Source: Monomorium pharaonis (Eukaryota; Arthropoda; Insecta; Hymenoptera; Formicidae). From it: a DNA stretch of 64,000 nucleotides. The stretch covers positions 24,322,774-24,386,773 of the forward strand of contig NC_050468.1 of assembly GCF_013373865.1 (NCBI RefSeq), in the 5' to 3' direction. The notes beneath the pieces are model-generated. The model had not been told where the DNA came from and did not search any database. It saw nothing but the letters and a program-made list of their open reading frames with translations. The translations under genes were made by a program, and so were the position numbers. Positions 11,141 through 23,200 of this stretch are shown one piece after another. How positions within the stretch are numbered: position 1 is the stretch's first letter; the number at the start of each line of letters is the position of its first letter.

Positions 11141-12391
11141 CATAATTATAAATTATAGTATAAAATATTTCTACACTACGAATACAAATAAAACATGATA
11201 CAATATAAAGTTATAATAAGATATTTTAATTATAAAACTTCGTATGACTTTAGCGTAGATTTAATGTTAACATATGATCAATTAAATGTAATAAAAAGCA
11301 AATACATTATTGACAAAGTACATTGTATCGAAATATATAAACTAATACACAAATATATCGAGAAAACCTGAAATCACCCGATCCTATAAATTAAAAGTAA
11401 TAAATAATGAACATTATCTCTCGCGCATGTTATGCCGAATATCATTTTAACTGACTGCATGGCGAGATACACATCGCGTTTCATTACGTTTTGTAATTCG
11501 GAGAAAAGGCTTCGCAAGCGAAATAACATCGATAACTCGGATATTCAATTAGTCCGCGGAGAGAAGAGGTGGCACCGAGATGAAATATTCTCCGCGGAAT
11601 ATTACCGTGTCGCGTTTGTTTACAGTGCACGCGCCACAGTATTTTACAGCGGTGACCCTCTCATTAGCGAAGCGAAATCATCCGGATTCGATTATCTTCC
11701 GCGGCGCGATAGCGGAAGCGCATCGTCATCGACGGGCGCTTTATTTTTACGCATACGCGCGACATTTACCTCGATCGCTTTTAACGATCGGTGATCAATC
11801 TGGCCGGATGATTTTGCAGTTTCAACTTCCGGGATCGCAACCTGGATCAAAACTGTCTGGCCGACACTCTCTACCCCTTGCGCCCGCCAGCCAGCCAGCC
11901 GGACGGTCTACCACCGACCGGCCGGCCTGCGTAGACAAGAGGGGCAGATAAAATCGGTATTACGTTTAGGGACACGCACGTGCAAACCTATTAACGAACG
12001 CACGCTCACGCGCCAACCGCGCGCGAGCGCGCTGCAACACACGCACACACGCGCGCGCAGAAACGCCGACGATCGGCCGTGATTTACGTGTCGCCACGAT
12101 ATCACTGCCTCCTGCTTTTCCCCTATCTGAATTTCGTGCCATCCTATTAACCTCTGGACCCGCACGTTGCTATGAAATTTTGGAAAATCGTTTGACTTCC
12201 TGATACATTCTCTGTACGACGGAAATCATTTTTTAACTCCATTTCCAAGTTTCAACGAAAGTTTTTACATTTCGATGCGATTCAAGAACGCCATGAACTA
12301 TCACATACTATGTTTACAGCCAATTCGACCGAAAATAGTTTCCTATAAGAAAACTGCGGGTCCTTTTCAAATTTAAAATTTATGAAAGTTT

Positions 12392-12852
12392 GAGTGGCCG
12401 CAGCTTTGTCAATTTTAACCGTAGCCATTCGAGCATTAAAAGACATTAAAGAAACTTGTACAGGGGTAAACAACACTCCTGCGGAAACTGCAAAATTTCG
12501 AAAAAAAACTTTTTAATTAAAAAAAATTTTATAGGAGTATCATTTGCCCCCGCACGAGATTTATTTCGATTTCTCTTGAGGCCCGAGAGAGAGAATAAAA
12601 ATTGACAATGTTAGGAGTGGCCGCAACTTTGTCAATTTTTGCACTTCGAGTCTCGAGAGACATCAAAAGCACTTGTGCGGGGGTAAACAATGCTCCTATA
12701 AAATTATTGAAAATTAAACGTGCAAAAATATTTTTTCGGAATTTTATAGTTTTCGCAGGAGTGCTATTTGCTTTCGCACGAGTTCTTTCGATGTCTCTTA
12801 AGGCCCGAAACGCTAAAGTTAAAATTGACAAAGTTGCGACTACTTAAAGTTT
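12392..12852. repeat. Four-arm alternating foldback array (unknown transposable element)
   Basis: About 90-bp related segments occur in alternating orientation: A (minus) 12392-12480, B (plus) 12534-12610, C (minus) 12615-12696 and D (plus) 12758-12852. The shared core, read on the strand of B and D, runs from GGAGT, through a CGCACGAG-like segment and TCTCTTGAGGCCCGA, to AAAATTGACAAAGTTG. A/B and C/D each form a palindrome with an AT-rich centre, so the whole is a duplicated hairpin element. Similar peptides read on both strands (for example KIDKAAAT, KIDKVAAT, KIDKVATT) are a by-product of this symmetry, not evidence of protein coding. Confidence 0.75.
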
Positions 12853-12880
12853 GAAAATTTTCAATTTTTAATTTTCAAAC
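12849..12880. repeat. 11-bp perfect inverted repeat at the array edge
   Basis: GTTTGAAAATT at 12849-12859 and its exact reverse complement at 12870-12880 surround a 10-base spacer, at the right edge of the foldback array. It may be a terminal hairpin of that element. Confidence 0.55.
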
Positions 12881-15800
12881 CTTATCAATTTTTACAAAGT
12901 CCATTGCGTCATATTTTAAAACAATATTATTAGATACATTTGATAAAACTTTATAATAATGCGGTAATTTTAAAAAAATTAAATATGTTTTGTATTACAT
13001 AAATTATTTAAAACTTTTTACGCACATACACACAGAAATGTTTTGTACTACACCTAATTAACATGTCAGAATTAATTAATGAAACACAAGTAAGTCTCTC
13101 TATTTTTCTTTCTCTAACTTTGTTGTGTGCACTTATAAAATTTATTTTCATAAAAATTTAAATATATCTCATATTCAAACAAATTCTGTTTATAATTATA
13201 AATATTAAATGCGTATAGAAATTAAACAAAATTTTCTAGTCAATCTAAATTCAACATGTCTAGTCAACTACAGCGAAAATTAATATTCTATTTAAAATTA
13301 GTAAATAACACATCTTTAAATAACACTTTGAATACATATAAGTCAGATAAATCTAAAATAAATTTGAAACAATTATTTATATATAATTGTCTCTGAATTT
13401 TTACAAAATATTTTTACTACATTATCATTTTATTATGATTAAAATCGAATATTTATTTCTTTGACAAATAAAAACTTCTCATGTACATGAAAATTGAATT
13501 TTGGTTCGATATAATGCAACAGTTTTCAAAGTCTGACGTTTTATCACATTTTGAGTTTTATGTCTATTTTGACTGTGACAAAAAAATCGAAGCTTAACTC
13601 ACTCTGTTCTCAAGTTTCGGCGGAAACTCCAAGCCAGAACAAGAAAGAAGTAGGTAGTTATCCTGCGCGAACGCGGAAACGTTTTAACGAGCTCGTTTCG
13701 GCTAGGCGGCGCGGACGTTAACGATATTTTAATTGATAAAATTTCGCAGACGCCGGTAGGCGGCCGTAGCAGGAACGCAAATTTCCAATTTTCTCTGTCG
13801 CGAGATGGCGAAAAAGTTTAATTGCCGGCGTCCCGCCGACGCTGCTCGTGTGGAACTTTTTAAAGCATTTCCGGTCGACTTGGACGGTCGCTTTTTGTCG
13901 ACTCTTTCTGAGGAAAATTGAACAAAAACTGTGGTTTCGCAGTAGGTAAAAGTAAAAGGAGAGATTGTTTGAAAAGATTTTTTATAAAACACACAATATA
14001 TGCTAATTTTATGTATACACACAAAATCATAAATGTTTTAACTTTTCTATATTAGAATATATATTAGAATATATATTCAGAGCGTACGTTATTTTTTTCT
14101 AATATTCATGCATATGTAGCTATTAGAAAAATATTATTTTTATTTTATTGATAACTATTTATATATATACGTATTCATATATACAATACATATATAACAT
14201 AAATAATAATTGATATAATATTTATTGTGTATTTTGTATATTATTAAAATATACATTAATTATATATATTAATAATTTTATTATCGTTACAGCCAAATGT
14301 TGATATATCACGATAACAAAATATTATCTCCAGTATTTTAAAACAGCGTTTCGAACAATCAATAAAGATACAAACATTTGAATAGAAAATACTCGAACAT
14401 GTCGCGACAAACGAAAAATTTATGTTTTAAAACGTTTATGACTCTATACGCATTTTCATTCTGTGTGAAACACGAGTATTGTCTTATACAGTTTTATGTC
14501 CAAGTCCTCACGGAAAGCGGTGTAAGCGCGTTCCCGAGAACCTCTTCACGGAATCGATGCAGCGCGGCCGGTTGACGCCCATGTTACGAGTGTAAATTAC
14601 AATCAACGAGCGGTATCATTTCCCACACGAGGCCATGTTGCATCAGTCGTACGCGTACGTATTTTATACGCAAGTCAATCTTAGTCGCTGTTACGTCGAT
14701 TCCCCCCATCGTAATCGACCTTCAGCGCGCGATCGAGAAGTTATCCGTTCGTTTCGCGGAAGTAGCAGGTCGTGCCTGCCAGGTGAGTTGCCGATCCAGG
14801 AAGCTTCGTCGCCGATATATACCATCCGGACGGGATACCGCAACGATCGTCCGTTACGTCCGGGATGACGTTTGCTCTATCGAGGTAGCGAACAGGGACA
14901 CGCGTATGTACTTGTATATTTTCTCACGGATTTCTATCAACGTACGTAAACACTTCTCGGAAATATCTTGCAGGATCTGCGCTTAGTCACACAGCAAAGC
15001 GCATATTTCAGATCTTCCCGATTCGCTTCTCGCATCTTTCGCCGTTACCTTCTCGAGAAATCTTCGCGCGCATTGTAACGTTCCGATTCCCAGGTTGTAT
15101 AACCAATGTTCGTACGTCCGTTAACGATCGGGATCTCGCGGAGTTTATTGCCTTCGGCGAAAATGAACAAATAACGCGAACCACATTGTGATTTAGAAAT
15201 ATTTAACGGTATTTTAGCCCTACAATACCAGCTAAAACTTATGAAAATTTAAAAGCTATATACAGGCTTCCTTTTTTTTATAAGTCAATGATAGAAAAAA
15301 CAAAAAAACAACGAAAATTATGATTTGTGATAGCTTATGTAGCAAAAATGACTTTATTTTACAACAGATTTGGATATTTTTAAACGAATAAGTAGATTTA
15401 AATAAACTCTTACACGAATTATTTAGAGTTCGTTACACGTGCAAAATTTAATTCATGATTAATGTTTAATTCATAATACTCGTTGAACTTGCAAATACTA
15501 CAAAACGGGATTTTATATACGAATTAAAAGTAAACCCAAAATTAAATAGCTTTTAAATTAATAAGAAAAATATGTTCGAATTTTATAGATATTTAAACGT
15601 AATAATAAAACAATTTGTAAAAATTTTACATTTTTTGTAATACTTCGAAACGTGACATATAATAAAAAATAAATCTTTGCGATTTGTCCGCGTTTAAGCA
15701 TTTACATTATAATTTATTACTTTATTCCAGTAGTTCATTAATTAATCCTGATTTTTAACATTTTGAATTTCAGGTTGCAAACGTTTTATTATGCACCATT

Positions 15801-16338
15801 TTTTTAACATAAATAACATACGGTCTTGATATCTCTAGCGAAATATTTACAAGCGAAGAAAATATCGTCCCGCATATCTTTTATAAGCCTTTTATAATCC
15901 ATGAAAATCGATAAACATTCAATAAAACAAATTCGTTTTATTCCGCGCGCAAAAAAAGAGAGGGATTTCGACAGAGTCAATGGAAAAAAAAAAAAGGCGA
16001 GGTTCAATCAGCGTCTCTTCCCGATTCGCGTGCGCCGCTCGCCGCGGTTACAACACAGCTCGCCGCCGCGAACGGGATAGCGTCACGCGCGTTACCGTTT
16101 CACTTCCGGTTGTAGCGGGAGGGAGGGGGCACCCAGGCACGTGGTCGTCGCGAATTCTCGCCCCCTTCGCGCGAAGGTCGCCGAGGATCGAGGAAAGGAG
16201 GAAGCGCGCGTCGCGCGCCGGTGGTTGAAGAAGGTCGGGTAAGGGCGGGAGCGTGGCGCGCGGCTGCGCGCGCACACGGCAGTCACGCTGCCCGGCGGAG
16301 CAGCCGCGTGGTCGCTCGCTCGTCGCCGGCCGTCTCGT

Positions 16339-16343
16339 TCAGT
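16339..16343 (+). promoter_or_regulatory. Possible initiator (TCAGT) of mthl1
   Basis: TCAGT matches the arthropod initiator core and sits in TATA-less, CpG-rich DNA 375 bases before the mthl1 start codon. The match is short and several other start sites are possible. Confidence 0.25.
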
Positions 16344-16497
16344 AACGCCGAAGCCTCCGAACGGGAGAGTCACGTCCGCCGGCGTACGAGTGCCGCGGTG
16401 TAGACGACGAGACACTCTTCGCTTTTCCCCGAACGCAACTCGCTCACCGATTTTCGATTCTCCCCTCGAGCTGGACGGCGCTGGTTCGCATTGTGTA

Positions 16498-16615
16498 ATG
16501 ATGTCGACAGCCTGATCGAGCCCTAGTGCGCGTGTGTGTGTGTATGCGTGTGTGCCGGGTTTTGTGTGCAACTTGCGCAAGCGAGACATCGATCGACTCG
16601 ATCGTTGAAGATTGA
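16498..16615 (+). promoter_or_regulatory. Two short upstream ORFs in the mthl1 leader
   Basis: ATG at 16498 opens a 5-codon frame ending in TGA at 16513-16515. ATG at 16544 opens a 23-codon frame ending in TGA at 16613-16615. Both close before the mthl1 ATG at 16718. If transcription starts upstream of 16498 and the leader is unspliced, these could reduce translation of the receptor. The peptide of the second has no recognised function. Confidence 0.35.
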
Positions 16616-16717
16616 GATTTGAATTTCGATTCTCGCGTCGATTCTCCGCGACAGTCGGAAGTTGCGCCGAACGCGACCAACGTGAACATAGCCGCGGATT
16701 TTTTCCGGAGTAGAAAG

Positions 16718-17244
16718 ATGGGGGCGTTCGCGCTTTGCGTTCTACTCGCGCTCGCCGCCGCGACCACCGTCCCCGCGGAGCCGATCGACCTGGCGAACAA
16801 GTCGCAGCTGACGATCCTCAAGTGTTGCCGATACGGCGAGGAGCTGCGACAGGTGGACAACGACGGGAGCGACGAGGACGCGTTGCCGCGCTGCGAGCGG
16901 ACGGACAACCGATGGTCGCCGCTGATCTTCTCGCCCGCGCGTCAGACGCTCGAGGAGGAGCCGCCCGCAGACTGGCACGTCGTCGACGGCCGGCGTCCGG
17001 TATGCGACAATCACTCGGAGCTGGTCCACGTACCCTACCGGCAGTCCAACCCGTTTATCCTCCTCGACAACGGCGACGCGGTCCTCGAGGTCAGCAGCAC
17101 CATTTCTGCCGGCCACTACTGCGCCGATTCGAAGGCCCTGCTGGTGTGCATGCCGAGGAAATCGGCAGGTAGCCACGCCGCTGCGACCATGAGACCGCGA
17201 GTGCGACGGTGCTGTGGTGAGAACGCCAGCTTTCACGAATACGG
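16718..17244 (+). CDS. mthl1 exon 1: signal peptide and ectodomain N-part
   Basis: The signal peptide is MGAFALCVLLALAAATTVPA with a likely cut before EP. LKCCRYGEELRQV, a DNDGSDED acid stretch, HYCADSKALLVCMP and RRCCGENASF follow. The exon ends at TACGG|gtgagt in phase 2. It is far richer in CpG than exons 2 and 3, consistent with a promoter-proximal unmethylated region; that link is inference. Confidence 0.85.
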
Positions 17245-20200
17245 GTGAGTCTCGTTCTTTTCTTTCTCGGCAAGTTTCTTAAGTATAGGTATAACTTTGC
17301 CTCGCGCTCGGCTCGCCACCGAACCGAGCGACGCGAAGATTAGGTTAGGTTAGGTTAGGTTTGGCGCAGGGGATACCGCGTTTAAACACCGGTACACTGA
17401 GGTTTCTTACGTTCTTTGTCTTGGACACTTCGCTAGTGCCTAGGGAAAGAGTAAAACAATTCTTATCCAGAATGTGTATATTGCAATAATTAATTTGTTT
17501 CGGGCGGTCAAATCAAATGACCCAATCTTGGGATTTGTTTATGGTTATGTTTAATTACATGTCGAAAAACGATGGCCGTTGAATTCAAAAAGATTAGATA
17601 TCGAATGGGCATTAATTTTTTGTCAACATCCATTTTCTTGTAAAAGTTTACAAGAAATTGAAAATCTAGACATCGTTTTCGAACTCGAGAATCGAAAGAA
17701 ATATCTAATTGTAAATTAATCCTGATAAAATTCAACGTGAAATTTTCTAATTATAAAATAATGAATGAAATCAAGTCACAGTATAAAACATAAAATTCGA
17801 TATTTATGGAACTGACTAACCGCATAAATAAAACAGGCGGTTTGCCAAATCGATATCGAATAATTACTTTACTGATCTAAAACCGGATAAATCGAATAAT
17901 TCGAACTGGAACGCGACAAATATAAGTTATTTGTTACGTTACCACGGTATCGAAAATATAGTTTCTTATCTAATGGTATCGATAGCTTTTTTTAGTTATC
18001 CGAACGTTACGGAAATAAAAATGCTTCAGCTGATGATTTACCTTTCTGATGAAACAGTAATGGATTTCTTAAGTCTTTGACTCAATCGTTGGGTAGTTTG
18101 TTTATTTGTCGAGTGCCCCGTTTCAGTGAAATGCGTCAAGTACGCGCAGAGTGACCTTCACGTCTACGAAACTCGTTTAGTTTTTATTCGAGAATGTTGA
18201 CGCTGCGTGCGGACGAGTTTCCCGGCGAATTCTAACATGTACATCAACAAAATGTATTAACCGTTTGTGATAATATTACACTGGTTTTATAATAAAATTA
18301 CTTTATTAAAAATTACTGAGACTAAAGCGTGACACACAGAAATAAGATATTTATTATCATATATGTATCTGGTTATTATTTAATCCTCAAATAGTCACCT
18401 AAAGTGATTTTACATCCCAACGATAGTTTTCTTTACTGTTCGAAAATCCTCTTTTCTTAAGTTTTTTTTTAATAAATAGAGCAATTCTACGTAACACTTA
18501 AATTTCTGTTTGTATGTATACAATGATAAAATCGTGATAAATTGTAGAATACAATGATATATCATATCTTGTGTAAATAATAATAATAATAATATAGACT
18601 TTAATAATAACTGTGAGTTGGGATCTAAAAGAACCTCTTCAAGTGGTCATTCACACTTCACGCAAAAAACCATGTCCTTTGAAAGAGGCAATTTTTTTAT
18701 CGCACCTTTAATTATTATTAAATGTAACAGTTCGGTCTACGGAACTTTAAAAGAAGCACTTGTACAGAAGGTGAAAAAAAAAAAATTTTACGATCGGCTT
18801 TACAGTTACGGCCTCTACAGTTATCTCATTTTAACATGTGACTTTGTAATAAATCCTCTTCTATGTGTGTGTGTTCACAGAAACACTTGCGTCTTCATAA
18901 AAGAGACTGCGGATGCACCACCTCTGCTGCCAAACGTATCGTCCGCTATCGAGATCGTGACCGGATTCCCGACCTGTCCGAAATTCGACAATTTCACGAT
19001 CGTCGGAAACGCGATGGACGCTACCCTACAGCCCGACGGCAGTTTGGAAGTAAACGGGGTTGTTTTACCTACCGGCCAGTTTTGCGTGGAGAGGATTAAG
19101 GAGCTCAACCAGATTTCCAAGGTGTTTGCCTGTCCGGAACACGCACCACAAAGGTCAGTGAAATGAAATTAATTAAAATTATACGCAGCATTTGTTATAT
19201 TTTTGTTCCCGCTGCACCTTCGATCTACGCCACGTTACAAAAGTCGATTTCCAAATAATGATAAAAAAAAATTCCTCCGCACATTGAGCTAACAACGATG
19301 TTACCTGGTAATCGCCGCTTATCTCAAATAAAACTTGTATAGAAATGTTCAAACAGATAGAAACCAATAACACTTGTCGATGCTGATAATACTTATAGGA
19401 TCTATTTTTTTATTTTAACCTTTGCTTCTGATGCTCTCGGCTTTGAAAAAAAAAAGCTATTAGCGCATTTGATGCTGTAATAATGATTTAATTATTTTTT
19501 ATTACATTACGATTTATTTATATTACTTTCACGTAAATATACCGATTCTTTCGGTGAATCGGAAACAAAATTCAGTATAATATTACTTCGCTTTTTGATG
19601 ATGGAGCTAAAAATGTTTTCGTAAATTAAGAAAATTACTGAACTAGAATTTTATCTAACGTTTTTCTTAATTTGCAATAAGTATTAATTTCTTTTTTAAA
19701 CATGTTGCGCCACTAATTTAATATATTCCGCAAGCATGCTCTGACCGATAACTCGATATCGAGCGTACGCGCAAGTCGCAGGAAGTTGAATATCGATCCC
19801 TCAATTATGCAAAGCCAATCCTCTGTCCTTCTTCTTACTCGCTCGATCATCGTTCATTCGTCCCGCGTAATGAAGAATGAAGTCTCGACTCCGCGCGGTC
19901 CGGTTCCGGCGGTCAAGTCGTCCGACCCACTTTAAGGCACTCCGAGCACGATCCGACTTTTTGCCCCGTTAAGTATCGCCTGCTCCGATCTGAATTTATC
20001 GCACGGCTTAATTGCGCGTTCGACATTATTAGGCGATGGCTGGCTTAGGGGAGTGCACGCGGGGGGGATGAACGGTGCCGTTTCTACGTCGTTCGCTTGG
20101 GGGCCGATACTTACACGTCGTCGGGAAAAATGTCCCGGGCCGTCTCACTTTCATTACCGCCGTCCTCTCCCCTTTCCTCTCCCGCCAGGTATTTTCTAGG

Positions 20201-23200
20201 TCGCGCGTGTGTCCGAGATCCCACGTCATCCGAGATTCCATTAGAACGTTTCTCACAACTGTGGATACCGCGATTCCACGCACCGATGAGCGATGAGCGA
20301 TGTAAAGGCCTCCGCTCGTGAGCGTTGCGTAACAAAGATATGGTATTGTCATACTGATAGAAAAAATATGTGATATTTGCGGCTGTAATGCGGCTTAGTG
20401 AAATAATTACGGTCGGGAATATCATTTTTATAGCAACTGTTACATTAACGTCAGTAATAAAAACCATGTACTTATAGTAATGCCAACTATGAGAAAATTA
20501 TACTATAAATTGTGCAGCTTTGAAATACATCGTATTATTACTACTTATATTAGAGCAATAATTACTATAGGAATGATACTCCCGACTAAAATTATTTTAC
20601 TGTGCAAGTATAGTCTTGAATGGAATACATTTTTTCTATCAGCGTGCGTGAGGTATTTTTTCTTCGTTTCCGTCTTTCTCAGAATTTTGATATAATTGAA
20701 GCGGCTCTCCTATCTTTCCAGACTTTTGATATATAGTATGTATATTTTGAAAGACAGCTGTGCGACAACTGAATGTGAAGATATAAGATATTTCGAAGAT
20801 ATATGCAGTACTGATACGGCATTTTTGTTAAATTATTCCGAAGTTATTTCTCGATGGATTTCTGGGACGTTTAGAGTTTTTCCCCTTCTTAGGAGGAAAC
20901 GCGAAATTACCACGGGTATATGCAGGCGTTGTCTAACGCTATACATTTTCGCATTAACAATCCAACGTGCTAAACTTCGGGTGATTTACGGTATCTGTAC
21001 GTCACTTAACGTAAGATGGGGTTAAAGGATCTCATTCGTGGAGAGACACGTGCGTCCCCGCTAAGACTAAGGACGAACCGTGATGGATTGACGGGCAGAC
21101 ATGCAGGACATTACACGATAGTAAGATCCGAGAGTCTCCGTTCGGTAGAAACGTGTAGCATCATGTCGTGTCACGTAGTATATATACGAGAATTCCCAGT
21201 TAGTATATGTCGCCACCGGGGATGCAGTGTACCACCAATGAACCGTGTTTATCTCCCGGATTCGAAGTGTCGCCGACGCGGCGTTTAACGAAAATTGCCG
21301 GGAGAATTTATGGCAAAAGTTTAATCGCCGCTGGGTGCATAAAGTAACGTCGAAAATGCGATTAGCGCCGCGCATTTGCGCCCGATGCAGAACCGATTTT
21401 GCAGAAAGTTACTATACGTTCGTATTCTATTTGCACTTGTGCATACGTGCGCATACGGGTCGCCTGACACACGGTATTTTGTTTTCCCGTGAAAAATTTA
21501 TTCGCCAACTACTTCAGCGAACCGGCAATCAATGGAACAAAACGCGGTCGGACGTGATGGTTTTTTTTCATCGTGAATGCATCGCGGATAGAGTCGATGA
21601 ACTATCACAACTTTTCTCAAAATTGGATAAAATCAATCTTTGACAATACGTGTGTTAAATGCACGTGTTGCACTTGGAACGCGATATAATCGAACAGATT
21701 TCAAAGCAGAAATTATTATTGTTATTTTACAAGTTAAAAATTGAATTTTTACACAATCTTGAAAAGAAAACCGTTATCTCCGCATGTAATTTTATTTTAT
21801 TATCGTAAACATATCTATTTTTTACACTAATTATTTGTTTATAAAATATTTAATTTTTAGAACGCACTGTGGATATAACATATTTGAATGTTTTTTTTTT
21901 TTTTTCCCCCCTAAAGATTGGTAATTCTATGATTCTAAAGATTGCATTGGCTAATCTGCAATTTTGAATATTCAAGAATCAAATATAAATAAATTTTTTA
22001 AATTAAATAGCGTTTTATTACTTTTAACTTTTATATGTATCAAAATTTATTATTTTCACTTAACATACATAAATTCTAAATTCTAATAAAGAATAAATTT
22101 CAGTTAAATTTGATCAATTTTAATGCTTGAGTTCAACTCCATTGTTTTAGTTAAATTAACGACATATTGAATAGGAGCAGTGGCGACGTAGGAATGATAA
22201 CAAAATAACTCAAATTATGTACAATTCAACAATAGGGAAGGCTGAGGCTCGTTGGCATAAGAGGCAAGTTGGCATTGCATTCCATTTATGTATTTTATGT
22301 ATTATGTTTTAATCTACTCAGAGATTTGAATACATTAAAACATCCTTATCTTTTTTTATAAATTTATGTTTTTTTTTTTTTCGTTGTAACCTTTTCATTG
22401 ATGAAAATACATGTGCAGTAGTTATATTTTTAATGGCGTTTTAATTGAAAAAAATTTAATACAATGTTTATTTTTATAAAAGTTATAAGCAATCAGATTG
22501 AGTTGGATATGTCGTATCCAGTGAAACGCGGATTGTTCGTTGTTCTGGAATTAGATAACATTTATAACGCACGTGTAGATTTTTTATTCCATGAAAGTTT
22601 CTAGTAAACAGTGACTCAAATCTCTGGAGATCTTGGAAGTGCTTTCCCCTCAACTTTCACTCGCAGTAGGCACGTGTGTAAATGATCGATGCGAGTTAAA
22701 ATCACCGTAAACGGTCCCTGAAAACGGAAATCCGCCTGTCCTGAATGCGGTCGCGTCGTGATATAATTAATCGCGATGAAAAATTATTTCGCTCGAATCT
22801 TCCAGGAATCTTAATTAAAAACGGGCGTAACGATTGTCGATGAACGCGGTATTATTTCCGTTATAATCGATCGAATATCTGGCTCACTGCCCACTGGTTG
22901 GCAGTAAGCCAATCGGTCAATTGCCGATGTGACGCCGATAAAACTGCCCGAATTTAATTAATCCGCCCAGCGCGAGAAATAACGAGAAATAGCGCCATAA
23001 TTCGCCTTTTTCTTTCGCGACTTTTTGTCCGTAGTGGAAAATATCGACAGGCCCGACACTGGAATTTGCATGTTAAATGTATGCTAACCTTCCTTTCCGC
23101 TAGCATGTAAAAAAAAGATTTGAACGGGTGAAATAGAGAAAAGAGACATTTTTATGGTGAAAGTACGTACGTCTACGCAGTGGTAAATTATTATTATTAT

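Larger units (their letters stand above)
10375..16338. other. Intergenic DNA between synthetase fragment and mthl1
   Basis: From 10375 to 11430 it is very AT-rich, with TA-repeat tracts (about 10640-10760) and a 23-bp near-perfect palindrome at 11118-11140. A GC-richer patch at 11430-12180 gives open frames on both strands but no recognisable protein. The foldback array at 12392-12852 follows, then AT-rich DNA with no feature (12900-13600, 13980-14370, 15180-15950) and a CpG-rich patch at 14500-15150. From about 16000 the sequence becomes extremely CpG-rich up to the mthl1 leader. Confidence 0.6.

Noticed and set aside
12282..12847. Related peptides on both strands (KIDKxAAT-type), suggesting a small gene family
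   Set aside because: They arise from the alternating inverted repeats; frames end inside arms and there is no start or splice structure.
16092..16589. Minus-strand 165-codon frame upstream of mthl1
   Set aside because: It is Arg/Ala/Ser-rich from CpG-rich promoter DNA, lies antisense to the mthl1 leader, and has no motif.
16735..17236. Alternative frames (+ and -) within mthl1 exon 1
   Set aside because: They are shadows of the receptor frame, open because stop codons are rare in this GC-rich exon.
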